DNA from: Pontibacter sp. G13
Lineage (GTDB): Bacteria; Bacteroidota; Bacteroidia; J057
DNA: 64,000 bases
Direction: 5' to 3'
Assembly: GCF_031851795.1 (NCBI RefSeq)
Contig: NZ_CP134696.1
Span: 6,820,001 to 6,884,000, forward strand
Part shown: positions 16,486 to 25,492 of the stretch, in pieces
How the letters are laid out: each line of letters starts with the position of its first letter
How positions within the stretch are numbered: the stretch's first letter is position 1
Notes under the pieces: model-generated
Told to the model about the DNA's origin: nothing
Databases searched by the model: none
What the model saw: the letters and a program-made list of their open reading frames with translations, nothing else
Position numbers and translations under genes: made by a program

Positions 16486-19149
16486 GTGAAACAAAACGGA
16501 TTAACTACAAGGCCATTGACACTGGCCATCATGACCTTACTCGCTTGGGTCATGTCTACCGCTCCGGGAATCTCCCAGACATTGGTCTGGTCCCAAGAGT
16601 TCAACAACTCGACGATTGATACCGACACCTGGACCTACGATTTTGGAACGGGCTGTCACGAAGGCGTTTGCGATTGGGGAAATCAGGAACTCCAATACTA
16701 CACGAGTCGCACCGACAATGTGTACATCTCAGGAGGTTCGTTGATTATCGAAGCCAAATCGGAAACGTTTGATAACAAGTCATTTACCTCCGGGCGAATC
16801 AATACCGAAGGCCGGGTCCATTTCAAGTATGGTACCCTTGAGGCTCGGATACAGATCCCCAACCTCCAAAATGGATTGTGGCCTGCATTCTGGCTACTCG
16901 GAGTGACTGGAGGGGGCTGGCCCAACAACGGGGAAATCGACGTCGCTGAATGGGGAAATGCCAGCGGTATTTCTGCAGGGGTGGTGAATAACCGCGTAAA
17001 TGGCGCTGCACACTGGGAAGCCGGGGATGCCTATGCCGGATACGGTACCCATTCCGATTTTTCCCCTGCTTTGAACAATGATTACCACGTCTATAAGATG
17101 GTATGGACGCCTAGTCTCATTACCTGCTATATGGACGATGTGGAATACTATGCCATCGATATCTCTGGTGGTGCCGCCGCCGATTTGGAAGAATTCCACA
17201 ACATGAAATACATCCTGTTGAATCTCGCCGTAGGGGGTACATTCACAGGAATTACCAACCCCGGAGGCATCTCTGCGCCCATGCCCGCGCAATTGAAAAT
17301 AGATTACGTCCGGTTGTATCAGGATTCCAATGGAGAACTCTGGCTCGGGAGCCAAGATGCCGAATGCGGAAATTATGGGGTATACACCGAAAATACCGCG
17401 GTTTCGGAGCATATCAACTATGGTACCGAGGCCAATCTGTACCTGTGGAATGGACTAGCCAGCAACGGTGGTGCCGCCTACGAAGGGACCGATGTGATGT
17501 CATTCAGTACCACTGCAGGCGCATGGTACGGGTTGGGGGTGAGTGTGGAAGGCCGCAAAAATATGAGCAAATTCTATGGAGGCTCCCTCAAATTCCACAT
17601 GAAAACCAATGCCCCCGGAACTGTAAGAGCTGGGGTAAGTACTGGGCATGGAGATTCTTGGATAGACTTGACCTCCGCCTATGGATACGCCAATGATAAT
17701 CAGTGGCATGAGGTCACCATTCCGTTTTCAGATTTCTATGATCTGGACTTAGGCGCGGTGAAGCAGATGCTCATGATCACAGGAGATGTGCCGACCTCGA
17801 GTTTCGACATCGCCATTGACAACGTGTACTACGCCGATGGCGAAACTTGCACATCAGGAGTTCCTGTAACCGGGGTAGCGGTATCTCCCACTACCGGAAA
17901 CCTCAACGTCGGGAGCAGCCTTCAATTGGTAGCCACGATCACGCCTGCCAATGCCTCCAACCAAAATGTGAACTGGTCTTCGGACAATTCATCCGTCGCT
18001 ACAGTGGATGGCAATGGGTTGGTAACAACCGTGAGCGCTGGTTCTGCCACGATTACGGCTACCACGCTGGATGGAAGCTTTACTGCATCTGCCTCCATCA
18101 ACGTGAGCTCACCATCTTCCTCAGTACTGATTCAAGCGGAGGATTACACGTCGATGAGCGGCATCCAGACCGAGGGTACAGCCGATGTCGGTGGTGGAGA
18201 CAATGTGGGTTGGATCAATAGCGGAGATTGGATGGAGTATTCGGTGAATATTCCGGCGGCAGGAACCTACACGGTCCATTATCGTGTGGCGAGCCTCAGC
18301 AGTGGCGGAAACCTGACCATGACCGCCAATGGGTCCACGCTCGACAATACCACTTTTGCCGCAACCGGAAGCTGGCAGACTTGGACGACGGTCTCTTCCA
18401 CGGTGACACTCAATGCGGGTGTACAGACCATTCGGATTACGTCCAACAACAATGGCTGGAACATCAACTGGTTCGAGTTTGAGCCGAGCGGTGGTTCTAC
18501 CCCTGTGAATCTCTTTGTCGAGGCAGAGGACTACGACGCCATGTCAGGCATTCAAACGGAGAATACCGCAGATGCCGGTGGCGGAGAAAATGTCGGTTGG
18601 ATCGATGCGGGAGACTGGCTGGAGTATGACATTTCCGTGCCGAATGCGGGGAGCTATTCCATCGACTACCGGGTGGCCAGTCTGAGCAATGGCGGAGACT
18701 TTACGGTGACCTCAGACGGCAATACCGTGGACCATACCACTTTCTCATCGACGGGCAGCTGGCAGACGTGGACGACAGTTTCTTCAACGGTGAATTTGCC
18801 TGCTGGAAACCAGACGATTCGGATCACTGCGAATACTGGGGGCTGGAACATCAACTGGTTCGAGATCAGTAGTGGAGGCGCATCTCGCCCTGTTTCGATC
18901 TTCGAATTGCCGGAGGAGCGGATCATCGCCTATCCCGTGCCTTTCGGGGATCTACTTCATGTGACGCTGCCCAATACGGTGGATTATGAAAAGGTCGAAT
19001 TGCTGGACCTTTCCGGACGGATCCTCATGACCCAGCAAGTTCAAGCAACTGAGCTTCAATGGGAGACGGCCAATCTGCCAAGTGGGGTATATCTGCTGCG
19101 CGCGTTCCGCAGATTGGGAGCGCCTGAGATCCTGAAGATCACCAAGTAG
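16486..19149 (+). CDS. GH16 endo-beta-1,3-glucanase (laminarinase) with Big2, two CBM6 and T9SS tail
   Basis: 887 residues from a GTG start, which gives a signal peptide ending near ISQ. The GH16 domain covers about residues 30-280, with catalytic Glu150 and Glu155 in GEIDVAEWG and the substrate-cleft segment NGLWPAFWLLG. Residues 285-460 form a further beta-sandwich module, probably carbohydrate-binding. A Big2 Ig-like domain follows at 463-543 (VSPTTGNLNVGSSLQLVATI). Then come CBM6 domains at about 546-666 and 675-798 (VLIQAEDYTSMSGIQ; LFVEAEDYDAMSGIQ) and the T9SS tail from about 814. It should be secreted and cut laminarin-type beta-1,3-glucans internally. The last 1,039 bp are almost identical to those of the GH81 gene 92 bp downstream. 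Confidence 0.93.
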   Translation: MKQNGLTTRPLTLAIMTLLAWVMSTAPGISQTLVWSQEFNNSTIDTDTWTYDFGTGCHEGVCDWGNQELQYYTSRTDNVYISGGSLIIEAKSETFDNKSFTSGRINTEGRVHFKYGTLEARIQIPNLQNGLWPAFWLLGVTGGGWPNNGEIDVAEWGNASGISAGVVNNRVNGAAHWEAGDAYAGYGTHSDFSPALNNDYHVYKMVWTPSLITCYMDDVEYYAIDISGGAAADLEEFHNMKYILLNLAVGGTFTGITNPGGISAPMPAQLKIDYVRLYQDSNGELWLGSQDAECGNYGVYTENTAVSEHINYGTEANLYLWNGLASNGGAAYEGTDVMSFSTTAGAWYGLGVSVEGRKNMSKFYGGSLKFHMKTNAPGTVRAGVSTGHGDSWIDLTSAYGYANDNQWHEVTIPFSDFYDLDLGAVKQMLMITGDVPTSSFDIAIDNVYYADGETCTSGVPVTGVAVSPTTGNLNVGSSLQLVATITPANASNQNVNWSSDNSSVATVDGNGLVTTVSAGSATITATTLDGSFTASASINVSSPSSSVLIQAEDYTSMSGIQTEGTADVGGGDNVGWINSGDWMEYSVNIPAAGTYTVHYRVASLSSGGNLTMTANGSTLDNTTFAATGSWQTWTTVSSTVTLNAGVQTIRITSNNNGWNINWFEFEPSGGSTPVNLFVEAEDYDAMSGIQTENTADAGGGENVGWIDAGDWLEYDISVPNAGSYSIDYRVASLSNGGDFTVTSDGNTVDHTTFSSTGSWQTWTTVSSTVNLPAGNQTIRITANTGGWNINWFEISSGGASRPVSIFELPEERIIAYPVPFGDLLHVTLPNTVDYEKVELLDLSGRILMTQQVQATELQWETANLPSGVYLLRAFRRLGAPEILKITK
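18111..19149 (+). repeat. 1,039-bp direct repeat, copy 1 (CBM6-CBM6-T9SS module of GH16)
   Basis: This stretch recurs at 21653-22691 at a constant offset of 3,542 bp, with scattered single-base differences and no indels. The few protein changes include INSGDW/INTGDW, VDHTT/VDNTT, GNQT/GSQT and GDLLHVT/GDQLHMT. The match starts abruptly at ACCATCTTCC and ends exactly at the stop codon. Such identity points to recent duplication or ongoing gene conversion. Confidence 0.95.
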
Positions 19150-19172
19150 CGACAAGTTTTCATCTTCTGATG

Positions 19173-19216
19173 CATGGCTCCTGAGTCCTCGAGACACAGG
19201 GCAATAGAGAGCCATG
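19173..19216 (+). other. Inverted repeat between the two glucanase genes
   Basis: CATGGCTC at 19173-19180 pairs perfectly with GAGCCATG at 19209-19216, leaving a 28-nt loop. It occupies most of the 92-bp spacer and has no T-run, so it does not look like a terminator. A role in mRNA processing between the two messages is possible but unproven. Confidence 0.3.
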
Positions 19217-19241
19217 TCTTCCAACCACTTATTCGACTAAC

Positions 19242-22200
19242 ATGAAATTTTCTATAAATCTCCTCACTTGGGTGGCTTGCTGCTTCCTAGGTATGGGCCA
19301 CCTATACGCCCAATCGGCTGTATCAGTAGGATCTGGTTCCTATGCGTCCTATCCCCCAAGTCATGAATATATCGGAGGCCAAGCTGCGAACGGCACTTTT
19401 CAGGCATTCGCCACCAACAGTGCCAATATTGATGTGGATGCTTCAAAGATCAATGATCCCATCCCCACAAATGATTGGTGGACTAGTGTCCTGACTATGG
19501 AAGATGGGAATGGAAATCGCCACGGCGGGAATCTCTGGACCTATCCGTTGTTGAGCAGGGCCTCTACGAATGGATTTGAAATCGGTCATCGCACCGCCAA
19601 GGACTGGACAACAGATCAATTGGGCAGCCGAACCGTCACGGTAGATTATTTGGTCTATTTGTCTGGAAGTTCCTTTTCACCAACCAAGACGATCGCTGTA
19701 AACTGGTCAGATTGGCACGTGGATCTCCGCACACAGGTGGGAGACAACAGTTCTCAGCGAATCGACGTGACCTTGGCACAGGGGATGCCCTATGTCTGGG
19801 CGAAAACCACGGGGTTCGATCCGGTCATTCGGGCGATTCATCCGGGAGTGCGAAGCTATTTGAATGCCTCTGGTGGAACTCAAACATTTCCAGCCACACT
19901 GGATCGGTTTGCCATCGAATATGACGGCAACCTGTATGGGGTGCATTTTCCTCAAAACGTCACCATTACGGAGACGACCGCTGGATTGAGCATTGCAGGA
20001 CATGATGGGGAATGGATCGTCTTTTCCGCCCTGAATAGTCCAGCAGACCTGAATACCCTCCATCAGCACGCATTTGTGCGTCCGACCCATACCTCTTTGG
20101 ATTACAGCTATGATCCGAGCCAAGGCAGTGTCACCGCTACCTACAATATTTCCACAGATGTCATTTCAGGCACCCAAACCCAAGCGCTCCAAGGATTTAT
20201 TCCGCATCATTACCGGGGAAATGCCAATAGCTTTTCCTTCTCGGGATTGGAGTATTCGGGCACGCCGCGTGGACTGATGAAAATGGCCGCAGGTACCAGT
20301 TTTGCATTCAACTACGAATTCAATGCGGACCTTTTGCCTCATTTTACCTCCCCTCAGGTTTTGGCAGGAGAAAGTATTCCCTATGATCCCGCCAAGATGA
20401 AATCCATGATCGATGCCTATGCCAATGATGTGCAGCTCTATGGAATCGGCGGAGGGACCTACTGGGGCGGTAAGTATCTGCTCAGAGCGCTCAAATACAC
20501 CTTGATGGCCAAGGAAACCGGCAATGACAACTATGACGATCTGCTGGCCGCGACCAAGAGCCTCGTCCATGACTGGCTCACCTATACCCCCGGCGAAACC
20601 GAGATTTACTACAGCTATTATCCTGCCTGGAAAGCCTTGATTGGGTTCAATGAGGAGTACTATTCTGCCTTTTTTACAGATAATCACTTCCACTATGGCT
20701 ATTTGGCCCATGCCGCTGCTTTGCTGGAAATGGCAGAGCCCGGATCGATGGATGGCTATTGGGACATGGTGGAGAAGGTGATCAAGACCTATGCGAATTG
20801 GGACAAAAACGATCCTGAATTCCCATACCTCAGAACCTTCAGTCCATGGATGGGCCATTCCTTTGCCAATGGTCTAGGCAACTCCATCGGCAACAATCAG
20901 GAATCCAGTTCCGAAGCGATGCAGTCTTGGGCGGGTATGTTTATGGTCGCAGAAATGACTGGAAATACAGCCATGCGCGATGCGGCGGCTTTTGGTTACC
21001 TCACGGAAGGTAGAGCGATTGCCGATTATTGGTACAACGAAAGCGGGACATTCGATGAGATTGGATATACCAAGCCGATCACAGGAATCTTGGAAATGAA
21101 CCGCTACGTCTATGGTACCTTCTTCGGCGCGCAGGAAACCTATATTCACGGAATCCAATGGCTGCCAATCTCCCCAGCTTATGGATTTTGGAATGATTTC
21201 CTGACTGCTAGCGAGGCCGCGGCGATTGTCGATCCCATCATGAACAACATGTCTGCAGATTTGGGGGGGTCCATCAGTGCGGACTGGATGAATGTCTCTA
21301 TGGGATTCAAACTGTTTTTTGATCCTGAATCAGTGGTTTCACAGTTTGATGGGTACTGGAATGCTACCCCCGGCACGGATGAATACAATGTCGCTCACCA
21401 AAATGGCGAGAATGGAATCACCTATTACTATGCGCATGCTTCGCAGAATATCGGAGTTCGTCAGTCCAATTACCGATTGAGTCTGCCATTGAGCAGTGCA
21501 TTCGAGAAAAATGGAACGATGACCTATGTGGCCTACAATCCATCCAGTTCTGCGCAAACTTGTGAAGTGTACGCCAATGGGAGCCTTGTTACCTCGTTCT
21601 CTGTGCCTGCGCATACCTTGTACAACAGCAACGGGGGAGGGACAACGCCCCCACCATCTTCCTCAGTACTGATTCAAGCGGAGGATTACACGTCGATGAG
21701 CGGCATCCAGACCGAGGGTACAGCCGATGTCGGCGGTGGAGACAATGTGGGTTGGATCAATACCGGAGACTGGATGGAGTATTCGGTGAATATTCCGGCG
21801 GCGGGAACCTACACGGTCCATTATCGTGTGGCGAGCCTCAGCAGTGGCGGAAACCTGACCATGACCGCCAATGGGTCCACGCTCGACAATACCACTTTTG
21901 CCGCGACTGGAAGCTGGCAGACGTGGACGATGGTCTCTTCCACTGTGACACTCAATGCGGGTGTACAGACCATTCGGATTACGTCCAACAACAATGGCTG
22001 GAACATCAACTGGTTCGAGTTTGAGCCGAGCGGTGGTTCTACCCCTGTGAATCTCTTTGTCGAGGCAGAGGACTACGACGCCATGTCAGGCATTCAAACG
22101 GAGAATACCGCAGATGCCGGTGGCGGAGAAAATGTCGGTTGGATCGATGCGGGAGACTGGCTGGAGTATGACATTTCCGTGCCGAATGCGGGGAGCTATT

Positions 22201-22691
22201 CCATCGACTACCGGGTGGCCAGTCTGAGCAATGGCGGAGACTTTACGGTGACCTCAGACGGCAATACCGTGGACAATACCACTTTCTCATCGACGGGCAG
22301 CTGGCAGACGTGGACGACAGTTTCCTCAACGGTGAATTTGCCTGCTGGAAGCCAGACGATTCGGATCACTGCGAATACTGGCGGCTGGAACATCAACTGG
22401 TTCGAGATCAGTAGTGGAGGCGCATCTCGCCCTGTTTCGATCTTCGAATTGCCGGAGGAGCGGATCATCGCCTATCCCGTGCCTTTCGGGGATCAACTTC
22501 ATATGACGCTGCCCAATACGGTGGATTATGAAAAGGTCGAATTGCTGGACCTTTCCGGACGGATCATCATGACCCAGCAAGTTCATGCAACTGAGCTTCA
22601 ATGGGAGACGGCCAATCTGCCAAGTGGGGTATATCTGCTGCGCGCGTTCCGCAGATTGGGAGCGCCTGAGATCCTGAAGATCATCAAGTAA
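19242..22691 (+). CDS. GH81 endo-beta-1,3-glucanase with two CBM6 and T9SS tail
   Basis: 1,149 residues. A signal peptide ends near LYAQ. The GH81 domain fills about residues 30-780: the N-terminal signature NDPIPTNDWWTSVL, the acid-bearing FTDNHFHYGYLAHAAALLEM with Asp480, and NQESSSEAMQSWAGM with Glu554 and Glu558, one of which is the catalytic base. Residues 808-930 and 937-1060 are CBM6 modules and the T9SS sorting domain starts near 1076. GH81 enzymes hydrolyse beta-1,3-glucan internally by inversion, so with the GH16 enzyme upstream they attack the same polymer by different mechanisms. A linker NGGGTTPPP joins the catalytic part to the shared 3' module. A strong terminator follows. Confidence 0.93.
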   Translation: MKFSINLLTWVACCFLGMGHLYAQSAVSVGSGSYASYPPSHEYIGGQAANGTFQAFATNSANIDVDASKINDPIPTNDWWTSVLTMEDGNGNRHGGNLWTYPLLSRASTNGFEIGHRTAKDWTTDQLGSRTVTVDYLVYLSGSSFSPTKTIAVNWSDWHVDLRTQVGDNSSQRIDVTLAQGMPYVWAKTTGFDPVIRAIHPGVRSYLNASGGTQTFPATLDRFAIEYDGNLYGVHFPQNVTITETTAGLSIAGHDGEWIVFSALNSPADLNTLHQHAFVRPTHTSLDYSYDPSQGSVTATYNISTDVISGTQTQALQGFIPHHYRGNANSFSFSGLEYSGTPRGLMKMAAGTSFAFNYEFNADLLPHFTSPQVLAGESIPYDPAKMKSMIDAYANDVQLYGIGGGTYWGGKYLLRALKYTLMAKETGNDNYDDLLAATKSLVHDWLTYTPGETEIYYSYYPAWKALIGFNEEYYSAFFTDNHFHYGYLAHAAALLEMAEPGSMDGYWDMVEKVIKTYANWDKNDPEFPYLRTFSPWMGHSFANGLGNSIGNNQESSSEAMQSWAGMFMVAEMTGNTAMRDAAAFGYLTEGRAIADYWYNESGTFDEIGYTKPITGILEMNRYVYGTFFGAQETYIHGIQWLPISPAYGFWNDFLTASEAAAIVDPIMNNMSADLGGSISADWMNVSMGFKLFFDPESVVSQFDGYWNATPGTDEYNVAHQNGENGITYYYAHASQNIGVRQSNYRLSLPLSSAFEKNGTMTYVAYNPSSSAQTCEVYANGSLVTSFSVPAHTLYNSNGGGTTPPPSSSVLIQAEDYTSMSGIQTEGTADVGGGDNVGWINTGDWMEYSVNIPAAGTYTVHYRVASLSSGGNLTMTANGSTLDNTTFAATGSWQTWTMVSSTVTLNAGVQTIRITSNNNGWNINWFEFEPSGGSTPVNLFVEAEDYDAMSGIQTENTADAGGGENVGWIDAGDWLEYDISVPNAGSYSIDYRVASLSNGGDFTVTSDGNTVDNTTFSSTGSWQTWTTVSSTVNLPAGSQTIRITANTGGWNINWFEISSGGASRPVSIFELPEERIIAYPVPFGDQLHMTLPNTVDYEKVELLDLSGRIIMTQQVHATELQWETANLPSGVYLLRAFRRLGAPEILKIIK
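21653..22691 (+). repeat. 1,039-bp direct repeat, copy 2 (CBM6-CBM6-T9SS module of GH81)
   Basis: Second copy of the 18111-19149 segment, same length without indels. Here the module is joined to the GH81 catalytic part just after a Pro-rich linker. Differences from copy 1 are isolated substitutions (for example TTVSS to TMVSS, RILMTQQVQA to RIIMTQQVHA, KITK to KIIK). Both CBM6 domains within a copy are also related to each other, but much more distantly. Confidence 0.95.
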
Positions 22692-22716
22692 TCTGCCCTT
22701 TGCGTGAATCTATCGA

Positions 22717-22760
22717 ATGGTCCCTTCGCCCATATTTCGGGCGAAGGGACCATGTGTTTT
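22717..22760 (+). terminator. Strong terminator between GH81 and the convergent LysR gene
   Basis: A perfect 15-bp stem (22717-22731 with 22739-22753) encloses a 7-nt loop and is followed by GTGTTTT. It sits between the convergent GH81 and LysR genes. The T-run is only on the GH81 side, though the stem could also act from the other direction. Confidence 0.85.
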
Positions 22761-22775
22761 CTAGGGAGTTGGTGA

Positions 22776-23684
22776 CTAATGATCTAGATACCAAGAGAAC
22801 TCCGCTTTCATGATTTCAGCTTTTTGAGCACGAAGAAATTCAAGGTACGCCTTGGCCGCAGGCGAGAATCGTTTGCCTTTGGGCCATACGAGACTCCAGT
22901 TGGTCACGATTGGGAGCTCGGGATAGTCCAATATCTGGAGCGAACCATTCTTCAATTCATTCCTCAGGCCGATCAATGGCATCAGCGAATACCCCAGTCC
23001 TGCGAGGATGGCTTGCTTGACGGCTTCGTTGGATTGGAGCGTCATGGTGCGTTGAGGACTGATATGTTGTTCCTTCAGAAATCGCTCCATGGCCAGTCGT
23101 GTGGCAGAACCCGGCTCTCGGAAAATCAACGAAACTTGATTGATATCCCAATTTTTCTGCTTGGAACCTGCCTTGCCAACCAAGTGAAGGCGGTTTTCCA
23201 TCAAGGTCTCCTGCTCCAAAGCCAGATTGTCCGGCAAGACGCTGACCAAGGCGAAGTCCACCTCGTTTTGCTCCAAATGCTGCACCACGCTGGCCTTGTT
23301 CGTCACGTCCATCCGGAGCTTGATCGCCGTGTGCTTCTCCAAAAATTCCGTGAGGAAAAAAGGCATGATGTACTTGCCTGTTGAGACGATCGAAATTTTT
23401 AGATCGCCTGCCAGATGCCCTTTGAAGGCCAAAGTCCGCTCCTCGATTTGTTCTACTTCCGATAATATTCGCTCGGCGGCTTCGACGATTTGCTGCCCAA
23501 AATCCGTGACAAACAGCTTCCGCCCGATGACTTCCACCAAGGGCACATCGAATTGGTCCTGAAGCTTTTTGAGCTGAATGGAGACCGCTGGCTGGCTCAG
23601 GTGCATGGCCTCAGCGGCTTTGGTGATACTTCCTTGCTTGGCGGTTTCGACGAGGATCTGAAGTTGGTGGAGCGTGTAATGCAT
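22776..23684 (-). CDS. LysR family transcriptional regulator
   Basis: 302 residues, standard length. The N-terminal winged helix-turn-helix reads LQILVETAKQGSITKAAEAM followed by HLSQPAVSIQLKKLQDQF. The effector domain runs from GDLKISIVSTGKYIMPFFL to GLGYSLMPLIGL, with the SNEAVKQAILAG stretch typical of the CbbR/CysB-like branch. It is transcribed away from a bicarbonate-transporter gene, the usual LysR arrangement, so regulation of that transporter in response to a carbon metabolite is likely. The 313-bp shared upstream region contains an AT-rich dyad ATTTA-ATA-TAAAT at 23707-23719 that could be part of a LysR site; nothing else is supported in it. Confidence 0.92.
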   Translation of the reverse strand: MHYTLHQLQILVETAKQGSITKAAEAMHLSQPAVSIQLKKLQDQFDVPLVEVIGRKLFVTDFGQQIVEAAERILSEVEQIEERTLAFKGHLAGDLKISIVSTGKYIMPFFLTEFLEKHTAIKLRMDVTNKASVVQHLEQNEVDFALVSVLPDNLALEQETLMENRLHLVGKAGSKQKNWDINQVSLIFREPGSATRLAMERFLKEQHISPQRTMTLQSNEAVKQAILAGLGYSLMPLIGLRNELKNGSLQILDYPELPIVTNWSLVWPKGKRFSPAAKAYLEFLRAQKAEIMKAEFSWYLDH

Positions 23685-23997
23685 TACGTTTGTTTATGGA
23701 ATGCATATTTAATATAAATTTTGACAAATGCCTTTTGAATCAGACTTTTGGCCCCAGAAAAATTGATCCGAATGCTAGAAACAAGATGTTCATCGCAGGA
23801 CGATTCCTTCCCATTCGAGCGTACCGCCAGTGGTCTCGCCTTTGAATGGGATCGAGGATCGGCCTATTTCTGGACGCTTGAATCATCTTGGTGAAGAGGG
23901 ACCCTACTAAGCTTGGCTTCGAATGCCCGTGCATTTCCAAAAAGGAAGGGCACAAGGGTGGAAGATTTAACCGACAATTGACAAACCGTAGAATTCA

Positions 23998-24960
23998 ATG
24001 GAACTCGATCTCCTGTTAGATAACTTGACCAATCCAGCCCTGCTATTCTTCTTCTTGGGCATATTGGCAGTACAACTAAAAAGCGACCTTCAGATCCCGG
24101 AAAACTCCTCGAAATTCATTTCCCTGTATCTGCTATTTTCTATCGGATTCAAGGGGGGACAAGAGTTGGCCCATAGCGACTGGGGAGGCGAGATTTACTG
24201 GTCGATGGTATTGGGACTGATATTCAGTATTCTCGTGCCGCTGTACACCTATTTTATTTTGCGTAAACGTACCGGTTCCGCCAATGCAGGCGCCATTGCG
24301 GCGTCCTACGGGTCGGTGAGTGCAGTGACGTTTGTAACCAGTATCTCCTTTTTGGAAATCAATCACGAAGCTTATGGCGGACACATGGTAGCAGTCATGG
24401 CCTTGATGGAAGCCCCCGCGATCATCATGGGGATTTTGCTCCTGAATTCCATGAAAGGCACTGAGAAGACCGAGGTATCCATGCCCAAACTAGTGGGCCA
24501 TTCCTTGACCAATGGAAGCGTGTTGCTGATTTTGGGAAGTTTGGTGATTGGCTTTATGGCTACACCTGAACAGGCGCAAGGAATCAAACCTTTCACCACA
24601 GATCTCTTCAAGGGATTCTTGGCGATCTTCCTATTGGACATGGGCATCACGAGTGGCCGAAAACTCAAGACCTTGACCGAATTTGGAGCATTTCCCTTCC
24701 TGTTTGCAGTGGTGATCCCCGTCATCAACGGCATCCTCACGGTCATGGTCAGTGGACTTTTCTTGGAGTCTGCGGGAAACCGATTTCTGCTGGCGATCCT
24801 GGTGGCGAGTGCCTCTTACATTGCGGTTCCAGCGGCCATGAAGATTGCAGTTCCCAAGGCCAATCCGGGGCTATTCATCCCGATGGCTTTGGCGATCACC
24901 TTCCCCTTCAATATCACCCTCGGTATGCCGATCTATTGGTATCTGACGACGCTTACGTGA
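23998..24960 (+). CDS. sbtA: Sodium-dependent bicarbonate transporter (SbtA family)
   Basis: 320 residues with about ten transmembrane segments in two inverted halves. Family features are LLDNLTNPALLFFFLGILAV at the N-terminus, LYLLFSIGFKGGQEL, the glycine/serine-rich AIAASYGSVSAVTFVTSISF, the middle GITSGRKLKTL, and LVASASYIAVPAAMKIAVPK with NPGLFIPMALAITFPFN at the end. SbtA proteins import HCO3- with Na+. In a heterotrophic bacterium the bicarbonate would feed anaplerotic or biotin-dependent carboxylation. The PII-like partner SbtB is not encoded nearby. Divergent from the LysR regulator; a terminator follows. Confidence 0.9.
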   Translation: MELDLLLDNLTNPALLFFFLGILAVQLKSDLQIPENSSKFISLYLLFSIGFKGGQELAHSDWGGEIYWSMVLGLIFSILVPLYTYFILRKRTGSANAGAIAASYGSVSAVTFVTSISFLEINHEAYGGHMVAVMALMEAPAIIMGILLLNSMKGTEKTEVSMPKLVGHSLTNGSVLLILGSLVIGFMATPEQAQGIKPFTTDLFKGFLAIFLLDMGITSGRKLKTLTEFGAFPFLFAVVIPVINGILTVMVSGLFLESAGNRFLLAILVASASYIAVPAAMKIAVPKANPGLFIPMALAITFPFNITLGMPIYWYLTTLT

Positions 24961-25019
24961 CCCTTGCCTCACCCCCAAATTCTTGTGCAAACTACTCAAT
25001 CTGATATAGATTGATGGGA

Positions 25020-25051
25020 AAACGGACTCCCTATCGATGGAGAGTCCGTTT
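25020..25051 (+). terminator. Terminator after the bicarbonate transporter
   Basis: AAACGGACTC (25020-25029) pairs perfectly with GAGTCCGTTT (25042-25051) around a 12-nt loop, with TGTGTTG following. It is located 59 bp after the transporter stop. Confidence 0.7.
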
Positions 25052-25097
25052 GTGTTGAATACCTTCAGAAAATAGGGAGAAGCTGGATCAAGACTTG

Positions 25098-25256
25098 GAG
25101 GTGCCCGGCGTGCTGGGTATCTGGAAATCACTTGGCATAGAAGTCGCCGGTCGGTCCCTTCCGAGCTCGCTGGCCGCTCGGTCTCGGATCTGGGGGCGAG
25201 ATATCGCCGCCCCCAGATCCGAGACTCCGCCTAAGGGCGGCCTCTCCAGGCACCTC
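25098..25256. repeat. GC-rich multi-hairpin intergenic element
   Basis: An outer 8-bp inverted repeat, GAGGTGCC (25098-25105) with GGCACCTC (25249-25256), encloses three stems. They are CCGAGC/GCTCGG (25161-25181), a perfect 18-bp stem (25181-25198 with 25208-25225) and CCGCC/GGCGG (25227-25240). The stretch is far richer in G+C than the AT-rich intergenic DNA around it and has no convincing reading frame. It looks like a palindromic interspersed repeat (REP/MITE-like) or a structured RNA. The rest of the 24961-25492 gap holds the terminator at 25020 and nothing else. Confidence 0.6.
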
Positions 25257-25492
25257 ACCCCCCACCAGCCAACCGCACATTCAAGGAGCATGGAGGAAAA
25301 TCAGCAAACATTCGCAGTGGATTTTCCTCCGAAACCTCCTCTAAACAAAATTGGCACGAATTTGAGAACCTGACCCCCCATTCATAGCGCGGAGAAATAG
25401 TTCCCGAACCCCAAATGTGCGAGATTTAAGCATTGTCAAGTACGCGCACTTTCCAGCATATCATGGTTGGGAAAGAGGACTATCTACACCCT

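Noticed and set aside
20166-20858. 230-residue reverse-strand frame inside the GH81 gene
   Set aside because: It lies wholly within a well-supported GH81 domain and is the antisense of conserved codons; no domain is visible in it.
23740-23955. 71-residue reverse-strand frame between the LysR and bicarbonate-transporter genes
   Set aside because: Unusual composition for a protein, no recognisable features, and it lies in the divergent regulatory region.
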